This document shows, one piece after another, positions 1 to 6,981 of a stretch of DNA of 57,058 bases. This DNA is from an uncultured Clostridia bacterium (GTDB lineage Bacteria > Bacillota > DTU014), in the NCBI GenBank assembly GCA_900016865.1, contig FIZI01000027.1, positions 1-57,058 of the forward strand, in the 5' to 3' direction. Each line of letters starts with the position of its first letter. Position 1 is the stretch's first letter. The position numbers and the translations under genes were made by a program. The notes under the pieces are model-generated. The model was not told where the DNA came from, did no database searches, and saw only the letters and a list, made by a program, of their open reading frames with translations.

Positions 1-678
1 GGTCATCCATTCGGCCATAGAAGGGCCGAGCCGCTTGCGGGGATGATAATAGCAGTTCTTGCCGCTGTCCTTGGGTTTACAGTCATAAGGGATTCGCTCC
101 CGGGAGTGTTAGGCGGCACCACCACTGTGTACGACCCTAGTGCGCTTGTGATCGTGCTCTTGGGCGCACTTGCAAAGACGATAATGTGGTTTCTCTATAG
201 GCACGTCGGGCTTAGGACAAGGAGTGTAGCACTCCAGGCTGCAGCCATTGATTCACGCAATGATATCCTTGCATCATCGGTAGTCCTGGTTGGGTACGGA
301 GTAGGCGGCAGATGGGATGCTGTTGCAGGTCTATTGGTCGGGATTTGGATACTCGTGTCCGGCGTCCAAATGGGACTCGAAAACTCCGGGTACCTGCTGG
401 GTGCGTCGCCCTCAAAGGAGTTCTTGGAACGGGTTAGAAGCGTATCAAGATCTGTGCCGGGTGTAAGGGGAGTAAACGATGTGCGTGCACACTTCTTAGG
501 CGATTTAGTGCAGGTGGAGGTGCACATCGAAGTTCCAGGCGACATGGACGTCAAGACCGCACATGACATAGGAATGGCAGTGCAGGAGAGGCTTCTTGAG
601 CTTGACGACATCGGAAGTGTGTTTGTACACATCGACGTCGAGGGTGACCCGGTCCGTTTGCCCTTCTCGCTAGGTTGA
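1..678 (+). CDS. Cation diffusion facilitator (CDF) transporter, C-terminal part
   Basis: The frame is open from base 1 and already reads through the CDF signature HPFGHRRAE, so the gene begins before the window; the ATG at 43 is internal. CDF proteins are proton-coupled exporters of divalent metals in the cytoplasmic membrane. Visible are roughly four hydrophobic segments in the first 125 residues and a soluble C-terminal dimerisation domain (ZT_dimer type) from about residue 140. The metal-site helix reads DSRND, a DxxxD pattern, where zinc/iron members usually have HxxxD; DxxxD is typical of manganese-type CDFs, so Mn2+ is a possible substrate (inference). It is convergent with the amidoligase gene, with only about 40 bases between them. 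Confidence 0.9.
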   Translation, partial: GHPFGHRRAEPLAGMIIAVLAAVLGFTVIRDSLPGVLGGTTTVYDPSALVIVLLGALAKTIMWFLYRHVGLRTRSVALQAAAIDSRNDILASSVVLVGYGVGGRWDAVAGLLVGIWILVSGVQMGLENSGYLLGASPSKEFLERVRSVSRSVPGVRGVNDVRAHFLGDLVQVEVHIEVPGDMDVKTAHDIGMAVQERLLELDDIGSVFVHIDVEGDPVRLPFSLG

Positions 679-721
679 TTTCAGTTATTAGATCGCCTGT
701 GCGCTCGATTTAGCCTTGCAG

Positions 722-2086
722 TCATACGCCCCAGTTCTTTCTAATATCAGACCGATCACGCCAGATCTTTTTGCTGTCTATCAACCTTTTGATCACCCGG
801 ATCTGTTTGCGGTGTGTTTGGTAGTAGGGCGTGCGTTCGATGTCGGCCCACAGCTTGTCGATGTGAGGCCTGAAACGGTCCTTCCGCGCTTTGTAGAAGT
901 CTGATACTGCGTCTGTCGTTCCCAGCAAGTTCATTGTCAGATTCTTGTGTTCAATAACGACAAGTTTTGCCAGGTGAAGGACCCCCTCAGCAACGCGCCT
1001 TGAGACGAGCCAGCTGGCCGGAACTCTGTATTCGAAGCCTCCGTGCGGTTTCGTCCTGACATCTCCAATAAACCCGTATTTGGGACGACGGGTTGACGCC
1101 CTCACTGGGTGTTCGATTAGCATGCACGGAATTGCGAGGTAGTTGTCCAGAGTGCGTATGAGATCAGTAGTCAAGGGTACGCCCGTGAAGTGAATGTGCC
1201 CGCCGGTAGTGTATCCCTTGTAGGGCGAACTCCCCGCAAGCCAGATGCTGTTGACATTGTGCGTCTTCTGAGCCGCTGCAGCAAGGGCTTCCTTTATCTC
1301 CCGCACCAGCTGAGCAGGAGAGGTGTTCGGCCTTGGCCTTATTTCTGCTATCGGGTAGTTCCGCCGATCTCGAAAATAGCTCTGGCTATCATACCCGATT
1401 AGCCCTTCCTTGGGGAAGAAGTCGGACGCGAAGATGACCCGCTTGGTCGCAGGCGAGATCATCATGAACTCCGGATCAGCTCCTAGAACGACGTCGTCTG
1501 GATCCACCGAGTGGCTCTGGCGTCTACGTTCCAAAGCCTTAACAAAGGCATCCATGTATAGGACCGCAAGTTTCTTGGTTATCCGAGGCGCGGCAGAGAC
1601 CGTCAGGACTTTCAGTGTTTTCTTACGCTCTTGGTACAGATCTACTCTTCCGAAGTGGAGCCCAAGGCTATACAGCACCCTCCTTGCTAACCTTATTGCT
1701 CTATCTACTTTGGGTGATGTGAGGTTCGATACAGTCTTGAACTTGCCCCCTTCCTGCGAGGTCACCGCAATCGGTTCCATGTCAACAATGTGTATTCTGT
1801 AGCTCACAGTGGGAGGGGCAGAGTCTGCAGAGGCGGAACGAGATCGAAACGGGATCTTGTTCACACTCAGGCACTTGGCCGCTTCTGTACGCGAGTACAA
1901 GCGCTTGAGTGCTGAAGCTGTATTCAGCTCGAACCCAGAACCCTCGGGGCCTTCGCTATTGCCCCACCTGATGATACAGTCCCACTGGCGTGTTATGTAT
2001 GTGGTTGAGAATACAACTGATTCGTGTGCAGCTTTCTTGAGATGCTCAACACTGGGTTGGTCGTTGTGGAGCAATAGGATTGCCAT
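722..2086 (-). CDS. Putative amidoligase (COOH-NH2 ligase type 2) with degenerate ATP-grasp N-terminus
   Basis: 454 residues. The C-terminal half (about 195-454) matches the phage-type carboxylate-amine ligase family (PF14395-like, glutamine-synthetase fold): GADPEF (202-207), AEIRP (247-251), GGHIHF (295-300) and FEYRVPASWL (351-360) are the expected acidic, histidine and arginine motifs. Such enzymes are predicted to form amide bonds from ATP, a carboxylate and an amine. The N-terminal half looks like a collapsed ATP-grasp protein: it keeps the pre-domain and the tail (about residue 130-150, LGLHFGRVDL) but lacks the glycine-rich lysine loop that binds ATP. The ATG at 2086 has AAGGTG 11 bases upstream. 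It lies in a locus with three intact YheC/YheD ligases and cotE. The product formed is unknown. Confidence 0.75.
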   Translation of the reverse strand: MAILLLHNDQPSVEHLKKAAHESVVFSTTYITRQWDCIIRWGNSEGPEGSGFELNTASALKRLYSRTEAAKCLSVNKIPFRSRSASADSAPPTVSYRIHIVDMEPIAVTSQEGGKFKTVSNLTSPKVDRAIRLARRVLYSLGLHFGRVDLYQERKKTLKVLTVSAAPRITKKLAVLYMDAFVKALERRRQSHSVDPDDVVLGADPEFMMISPATKRVIFASDFFPKEGLIGYDSQSYFRDRRNYPIAEIRPRPNTSPAQLVREIKEALAAAAQKTHNVNSIWLAGSSPYKGYTTGGHIHFTGVPLTTDLIRTLDNYLAIPCMLIEHPVRASTRRPKYGFIGDVRTKPHGGFEYRVPASWLVSRRVAEGVLHLAKLVVIEHKNLTMNLLGTTDAVSDFYKARKDRFRPHIDKLWADIERTPYYQTHRKQIRVIKRLIDSKKIWRDRSDIRKNWGV

Positions 2087-2131
2087 ACTCCTGGTGCACC
2101 TTCTTAAGCTATCGACAGTTACGCTCTACAC

Positions 2132-2140
2132 TAGCCTATG
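2132..2140 (-). promoter_or_regulatory. Possible sigma-K type -10 element of the amidoligase gene
   Basis: On the minus strand the sequence reads CATAGGCTA, which fits the sigma-K -10 consensus CATANNNTA exactly. It would start transcription about 40 bases before the ATG at 2086. An AC dinucleotide lies upstream but at 14 rather than 16 bases, so the -35 match is poor. This is a short motif and could be chance; the spore-coat context raises its plausibility. Confidence 0.3.
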
Positions 2141-2191
2141 TAGGCACCCACAGAGTGGCGATAAGACGGTCTCATGCATGGGTCAAGAGCA

Positions 2192-2220
2192 GGCGGCCGG
2201 TGCGATGTACACCGGCCGCC
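2192..2220 (-). terminator. Perfect 11-bp hairpin between the M14-like gene and the amidoligase gene
   Basis: GGCGGCCGGTG (2192-2202) pairs without mismatch to CACCGGCCGCC (2210-2220) around a 7-base loop. It sits 45 bases beyond the stop of the M14-like gene on the minus strand. The bases after it (TGCTCTTG) are only weakly T-rich, so it is either an imperfect intrinsic terminator or an mRNA-stabilising stem between two co-directional genes. Confidence 0.45.
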
Positions 2221-2264
2221 AAAGCTGCCTGCCGTGCTGAACCCCAGGGCAAAACCCCTAACAG

Positions 2265-4787
2265 CTATTTAGCCTGCATTCCAAGCGTAGTTAGCACATG
2301 AGAAACCGCACTGAGGTTCAGAGCAACTCTGTCTTCGAGTGAATCGTTCGTTGATGTCGAGAAGAATATTGAGTTAACTCCCAAGAAGTCCGCACTGGAG
2401 CGTACCAGGCCGCCGGTAACAGGTCCGTAGAGAGGCACGAACCTTTTGGCTGACGGAACCTCTGAGTTCAGCTTGGCCACCAGCGAGTCGACCATGCCTT
2501 GGGTCGTCTCGTTGTGGACAGTAATCAGCGTATTGCCAAGCGCTCCAGACGTCGTTGCTCTGTAGCCTGCAGCCTCCTGCAGGTCGAGAAGCCAGTCCAC
2601 TTCGTACTCCTGCAGCGCGTCCCAAATCGCAGCGGCTAGCTCGTTCTTTGGAGTGTCCGTGCTGCTGGTCGGGAACTGCCTGTTCAGATCGCCTGAGTCG
2701 CTCAGGTACGCGACACCTTGTTCGACAGCCTGTGCGTTGGCTCGAGGCAGGACCAACAAAGTCCCGGCGTCAATCGAGAACTCCTTGACCATATCCGCAG
2801 CCTTTGGTCCGGAGGCGTCGTTGCCTCTGACACCTCCTACCACCATCACAGTGGGTCCCGGGTTCGCGCTGCGAATGACTGTCATCGGCGTTGCGAACTC
2901 CGTGCCTTCAGCAAGTATGACCTCCTGAGTTAGGGTACCCCGCATGCCGAGGTGTGCGAGGAGGTACTCCACACAGAGCCTGGCGTACTGCTTCCTAGTT
3001 TCCAAAGAGTCTTCAGTGGACGTCGAAACATAGAAGCTCTTTGTCCCCAGCGTATCCGCAGTTGACCTGACAAGGCCTGTCTTGACCGGAGATACCAGAG
3101 GAATGAACTTCTCCGCCTCGCTGTCAACGTGGTTGTTTAGCAGTTCACACAGCAGCGCTGATATGCGATCGGCTCCTGCTGGATGGGAGATAATGCTGTT
3201 TCCTTCAGCCGGCCTGCCTGCTGCCCTGAAGCCGGCCTCCTCGTGGAGGTCAACAACATACTCGATGTTGAGGTCGTCTATGGCATCGTATATTGCCTGT
3301 GCGAGCTCGCTCTTAGCTGCCTCGCCAACCACGGTTGGGAATTGCCTGTTGAGATCGCCCGACTCAACATATTTCTTCCCGGCCTCAACGGCTTGCTTGT
3401 TTGCTTCAGGCAGCACGTAGAGCGTGCCCTTTTCGATTTCCCAATCAAGCAGCTCCTTGGCTACCTCGACACCCGATGGCTCGCCGCCGCGGAGCCCGCC
3501 CACGACCAACACTGCCGGCCCAGGCTCGCTGCCCTTTATGCGGTACATCGTCGTCTCGTAGGGGGTGCCTTCGGCCAATACGCGCGGCCACGGCCCTCTG
3601 TATTGGTCCTCGTTCCATACCGGGATGGAGTCAGACGGAGTCATACCGAGCTCATCCAGGATAATGCCCATCATCCTTAGTTGAAGCTGGACACGGGTGT
3701 TCAAGGTCTGTTTCTGCGAAGTCTCCAGCTCCATTGCATGTGCACCTAGAAGATCGGCTGCTGATCTCGTCAATCCACCTTTGACAGGGTAACGAAGCAG
3801 AGTGAACTTTCTGATGCTTTCAGTAATCTCCGAATTCAAAGTGTTCACGACCTTGCTGGCAACTGCTGCACCCTCTGTGGTCGGGTGGTAGATGACCGTC
3901 TGGCCAACTGACCCGGTGCCGGCCTTGTAGTAGTCTACACCCTCGTGCATGTCTATGACCCAGTCTGGAGAGTAGGTCAACACTAGGTCCCAGATAGCTG
4001 CAGCAAGGGCGCTGTCAGCCGTCTCACCTTTAGTCTGAGGGAACGACCTGTTGAGGTCGGGGTCTCCTACGGCGTACCTTCTGCCTTGCTGAATCGCAGG
4101 GACGTTCGCCCGTGGCAGGACGATAAGAGTTCCGCTGCTAACCTTGTAGCTGGCTACTTGCTCTGCAGCAAGGTATCCGGCTGTCTCATTTCCATGGACT
4201 CCACCGGTGACAAACACAGTCGGTCCGGGCTTGTTGCTCTTGATGACATAGTAAGTGGTTTCGTACTTGGTACCCTCCATCAATTGCCCGGTCCTGATTG
4301 TCACATAGGTTTCCGGAGGCTCCTGACCGGGGTCCTCGGGGTCTTCGCCTGGCTCCTGGCCGGGGTCCTCAGGGTCTTCGCCTGGCTCCTCACCGGGGTC
4401 CTCGGGGTCTTCGCCTGGGTCCTCACCGGGGTCTTCAGGGTCTTCGCCTGGGTCCTCACCGGGGTCTTCAGGGTCTTCGCCTGGCTCCTCACCGGGGTCC
4501 TCAGGGTCTTCGCCTGGGTCTTCACCGGGATCCTGAGGGTCCTCGCCCGGATCTTCGCCAGGATCACTAGGCTCTGAAATTGGCTCCAAGTCGTCCGAAC
4601 TGACCTCGTAGACTTTGCCGAAGAAGTTGACTGTTACCTCCCATCCGTTCTCGTCATATTGGAAATTGGTGGTGACACCCGTGCGGTCTGTGGGTGCCTG
4701 TCCCTGGCTGACTGCTGTGAGGATCAGCACCAGGGCAAACAGTACGGCAAGCGCTCCCAGCCGTCTTTGAATTCTGGTGCGATTCAT
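2265..4787 (-). CDS. Secreted protein with three AstE/AspA-like (M14) domains and an acidic repeat
   Basis: 840 residues from the ATG at 4787, which has AAAGGAG 10 bases upstream. Residues 1-30 form a signal peptide (RRLGALAVLF, then hydrophobic to SQGQA). An acidic repeat fills 75-159. Three homologous domains of the succinylglutamate desuccinylase/aspartoacylase family follow, at about 160-385, 400-615 and 620-840. Domain 1 keeps the zinc ligands H198, E201 (HGNE) and H281 (DMHEG) and a candidate catalytic glutamate (MELE, 352-355). Domain 2 has R433 for the first histidine but keeps E436 and H515. Domain 3 has R654, D657 and Q737. DLNRxFP is conserved in all three. Only domain 1 looks catalytic; it would cleave an amide or peptide bond outside the cytoplasm. 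The substrate is unknown. Confidence 0.8.
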   Translation of the reverse strand: MNRTRIQRRLGALAVLFALVLILTAVSQGQAPTDRTGVTTNFQYDENGWEVTVNFFGKVYEVSSDDLEPISEPSDPGEDPGEDPQDPGEDPGEDPEDPGEEPGEDPEDPGEDPGEDPEDPGEDPGEDPEDPGEEPGEDPEDPGQEPGEDPEDPGQEPPETYVTIRTGQLMEGTKYETTYYVIKSNKPGPTVFVTGGVHGNETAGYLAAEQVASYKVSSGTLIVLPRANVPAIQQGRRYAVGDPDLNRSFPQTKGETADSALAAAIWDLVLTYSPDWVIDMHEGVDYYKAGTGSVGQTVIYHPTTEGAAVASKVVNTLNSEITESIRKFTLLRYPVKGGLTRSAADLLGAHAMELETSQKQTLNTRVQLQLRMMGIILDELGMTPSDSIPVWNEDQYRGPWPRVLAEGTPYETTMYRIKGSEPGPAVLVVGGLRGGEPSGVEVAKELLDWEIEKGTLYVLPEANKQAVEAGKKYVESGDLNRQFPTVVGEAAKSELAQAIYDAIDDLNIEYVVDLHEEAGFRAAGRPAEGNSIISHPAGADRISALLCELLNNHVDSEAEKFIPLVSPVKTGLVRSTADTLGTKSFYVSTSTEDSLETRKQYARLCVEYLLAHLGMRGTLTQEVILAEGTEFATPMTVIRSANPGPTVMVVGGVRGNDASGPKAADMVKEFSIDAGTLLVLPRANAQAVEQGVAYLSDSGDLNRQFPTSSTDTPKNELAAAIWDALQEYEVDWLLDLQEAAGYRATTSGALGNTLITVHNETTQGMVDSLVAKLNSEVPSAKRFVPLYGPVTGGLVRSSADFLGVNSIFFSTSTNDSLEDRVALNLSAVSHVLTTLGMQAK
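4311..4565 (-). repeat. 33-bp tandem repeat encoding an acidic 11-residue unit
   Basis: About 7.7 copies of a 33-bp unit encode DPGEDPGEDPE with E/D/Q substitutions at fixed positions (residues 75-159 of the M14-like protein). It separates a short N-terminal region from the first M14-like domain and is probably an extended, strongly negative spacer. The antisense strand stays open for long frames here only because of the repeat. Confidence 0.9.
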
Positions 4788-5022
4788 ACTGCGACTGCTC
4801 CTTTCGATATGGCTGTGTGCTTGGTATTGATGATTTGAACGGCCTTCCACACAGTGTCAAAGCACCGTTGACCTGCGGAGATGTAGAGGCCGTGTGTTCA
4901 CGAGATCGACTTCGCTGAGCAGTCCGGCCATCCTCTGCGTAATTCTAGGTGTCCGGGGAACGAGTTGCTTTGCCTGCTACTGACCGGTTTAGACTCCAAT
5001 AGCTCGATGCAATTCCTCTTTC

Positions 5023-5049
5023 ACACATTGGTCCGATATCCCATATAGT
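5023..5049 (+). promoter_or_regulatory. Candidate mother-cell (sigma-E/sigma-K) promoter of cotE
   Basis: The 320-base gap 4788-5107 separates the divergent M14-like gene and cotE. Within it CATATAGT (5042-5049) matches the sigma-E -10 box (CATACANT) at seven of eight positions, and CATATAGTG is one base from the sigma-K box. ACAC at 5023-5026 provides a sigma-K-like AC about 15-17 bases upstream. The sigma-E -35 match is weak. In Bacillus subtilis cotE is read by both sigma-E and sigma-K. I see no other gene or clear repeat in the gap. Confidence 0.4.
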
Positions 5050-5107
5050 GAAGTAGCATTGATCCTAGGAGATCGCGTAACTCGGAAGCGAAGGGGTGTG
5101 GCGCGCA

Positions 5108-5680
5108 GTGGCCCAGTGCTACGAATTCAGAGAGATCTTCGTCAAGACGGTCTGCGGCGAAGGCGACGAGAACGTTACTGAAAGCAGGTCGTTCCACCCG
5201 AATCATAGACCGACCAAAATCCTTGGGACGGAGATCACGGGCAATGAGTTCAAGGCGGAATATGTAGACAACAATGTCGTTGTCAAGGGAACTTACGAAA
5301 TGAACATCTGGTACGCGTACAACGAAGGCAGAGATACGGCGCTCTTGGCAGTCCCTGTGGAGTATGAAGACGAGGTTCCGCTAAGGCGTAATGAGGCGAC
5401 ACCGGACAGCGTGTGCGAAGTGAGGGTCTGGAATACCTATGGGCCAAAGGTCATTGATACGGAGATCCGTGGTGCAGACGTAGTGATTACGTGTTCAAGG
5501 ACGTGGCACGCAGAAATCATCGGGGAGGCTGCTCTGTGTGTCAAGGTCTATCCGGGTCAGTGTAGGGTGGATGACCAGTGCGACAAGGAAGACTTGGTAG
5601 ATGACAGCAGCGAAGAGGATTACGAAGACGATGAAATCGAGGTAGCCGATGAACAGGTCGGCAGAACGAGCTCCAGCTAA
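5108..5680 (+). CDS. cotE: Spore outer-coat morphogenetic protein CotE
   Basis: 190 residues. The order of motifs follows CotE throughout: YEFREIFVKTVCG near the start, then PTKILGTEI, YEMNIWYAYN (63-72), and HAEIIGEAALCVKVYPG (134-150). CotE is a mother-cell protein that assembles the outer spore coat on the forespore surface. The GTG at 5108 is preferred because AAGGGG lies 11 bases upstream and the protein then begins like known CotE; an in-frame GTG at 5096 would add four residues. The C-terminal tail (155-183) is almost entirely Asp/Glu, a feature also seen in other CotE proteins. It heads the right arm of the ligase locus. Confidence 0.9.
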   Translation: MAQCYEFREIFVKTVCGEGDENVTESRSFHPNHRPTKILGTEITGNEFKAEYVDNNVVVKGTYEMNIWYAYNEGRDTALLAVPVEYEDEVPLRRNEATPDSVCEVRVWNTYGPKVIDTEIRGADVVITCSRTWHAEIIGEAALCVKVYPGQCRVDDQCDKEDLVDDSSEEDYEDDEIEVADEQVGRTSSS

Positions 5681-5770
5681 TGGCTATGTTGTCCAAGCCG
5701 GGCTGCGGTGGATAGCTCTGCCTCAGGAAGTATGGCTTTGTCCGGCTACGCCATCTGTGGAGAGGCACCT

Positions 5771-5793
5771 CCACCCGATTGCCAATCGGGTGG
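5771..5793 (+). terminator. Perfect 10-bp hairpin after cotE
   Basis: CCACCCGATT (5771-5780) and AATCGGGTGG (5784-5793) pair perfectly around GCC. It lies 90 bases past the cotE stop and before the first YheC/YheD gene. The following bases (TGTTGCG) are not a T-run, so termination may be weak; it may instead set relative expression of cotE and the ligase genes. Confidence 0.5.
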
Positions 5794-5811
5794 TGTTGCG
5801 CGCCGATGTAG

Positions 5812-5819
5812 CATACGAT
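5812..5819 (+). promoter_or_regulatory. Possible sigma-E -10 element before the YheC/YheD genes
   Basis: CATACGAT matches the sigma-E -10 consensus CATACANT at seven of eight positions. The region 14-15 bases upstream (TGGTGTT) matches the -35 poorly, and transcription would begin very near the Shine-Dalgarno site of the ATG at 5837. Weak evidence, recorded because it repeats the motif type seen before cotE and spoIIM. Confidence 0.25.
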
Positions 5820-5836
5820 GCCACTGAGGTGGTCGC

Positions 5837-6976
5837 ATGCGGTGCAAGAGGTCGCCCGAGAAGCTGAGTACGTTGCGTTTGGGGGTGTTCATTGACGAGC
5901 ACAGAGATAAGCCGCCGTACGGAGAGCAGAATACCTATGTGACACGTCTGGCTGCAAGAGCAAGAAGCATGGGCATAGATTTGTTTGCGTTTTCCATCCC
6001 TCAGAAAAGCGTCGACCAAGGAAGACTTCAGGTGCGTTACCCTGAAAGGTCCTGGTCGATTTCGCAGGCACGGCTACCCCACGTGGTGTATGACCGGGCC
6101 ATTTTTACCAGACGGTCCGACAAACTCGCGGCCAGGTCCTTGTTAAGACAGCTGCAAGCACGCGGAGTCCTGGTGTTCAACCCAGTCATCGGAAGCAAAT
6201 TGGTCATTCATAGACAGCTGGAATCAGTGCCGGGAGTGAGTCACTTGCTTCCGGACACCGCCAGAGTGATAGACGTTGAGACAGTCCATCAGTTTCTCAA
6301 GAAATGGGGAGACGTGTTTGTAAAGCCGAGTGTCGGGACTCAAGGCCGGGGAGTGCTACGGATCGTCAGGCGGGGAGAGAGGTTCGAAACGTCCGGTTTC
6401 ACTAACAAACTGGACTACATAGAATATACCGATCTTGACAAGAACGGCCTGAATAGGCTGCTCAGATCCATAATCGGTTCCAGGACACACATGGTGCAAA
6501 GGGCTGTTGAGACTCTCAAGCTGGGCGGATCCAGGACGGACGTCCGGTCACTTGTTCAGAAGGACCGGACAGGTGCCTGGCGTGTTACGGGAGCAGCGGC
6601 CCGAGTTGCCGAAGGCAGCAGCAGCGTAACCAATCTCCACCGCGGGGGACGCGCTTTGCCTCTTTCCGAGCTTGTTCAGGGTATTGGCGAAGCCGCCGGG
6701 ATTGACTTCAGGAGTATCGAGAACGAGATCAACAGGGCGTCGATAGCAGTCTCGGAGGCGCTTTCGCAACGCTACTCGCTCCTTGGGGAACTCGGACTTG
6801 ATTTCATAATAGGCAAAGATGGAAGAGTATGGCTCATAGAGGTAAACCCTCGGCCAGGAAGGAATGTCCTTCGAAACTCGGGCATGGATGATGCAGCTAG
6901 ATTGGGAGACGAACGCCCGCTGGAGTATGCACAATACCTAGTGTCAGCAGTACGAGCAGCCAGAGGCAGGAGGTAG
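5837..6976 (+). CDS. YheC/YheD family ATP-grasp protein (spore coat-associated), copy 1
   Basis: 379 residues. YheC/YheD proteins are ATP-grasp ligases linked to the endospore coat; the reaction is not established but the fold joins a carboxylate to an amine through an acyl-phosphate. Seen here: an N-terminal DExRDKPPYGEQ segment typical of the family, the nucleotide-binding lysine loop FVKPSVGTQGRGV (K163), a SxxxDVR motif near 232-237, NLHRGG (266-271) and the metal-binding end LIEVNPRPG (E335, N337). All key positions look intact. The ATG at 5837 has GAGGTGG about 4-5 bases upstream, close; TTG codons at 5873 or 5879 are alternatives. Only five bases separate it from the next family member. 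Confidence 0.85.
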   Translation: MRCKRSPEKLSTLRLGVFIDEHRDKPPYGEQNTYVTRLAARARSMGIDLFAFSIPQKSVDQGRLQVRYPERSWSISQARLPHVVYDRAIFTRRSDKLAARSLLRQLQARGVLVFNPVIGSKLVIHRQLESVPGVSHLLPDTARVIDVETVHQFLKKWGDVFVKPSVGTQGRGVLRIVRRGERFETSGFTNKLDYIEYTDLDKNGLNRLLRSIIGSRTHMVQRAVETLKLGGSRTDVRSLVQKDRTGAWRVTGAAARVAEGSSSVTNLHRGGRALPLSELVQGIGEAAGIDFRSIENEINRASIAVSEALSQRYSLLGELGLDFIIGKDGRVWLIEVNPRPGRNVLRNSGMDDAARLGDERPLEYAQYLVSAVRAARGRR

Positions 6977-6981
6977 GACCG

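Noticed and set aside
1410-2240. Plus-strand frames of 130 and 143 codons opposite the amidoligase gene
   Set aside because: Antisense to conserved amidoligase motifs; no ribosome sites.
4086-4577. Long plus-strand open frame across the acidic repeat
   Set aside because: It is antisense to the M14-like gene, low-complexity, and open only because the 33-bp repeat lacks stops in that frame; no ribosome site.
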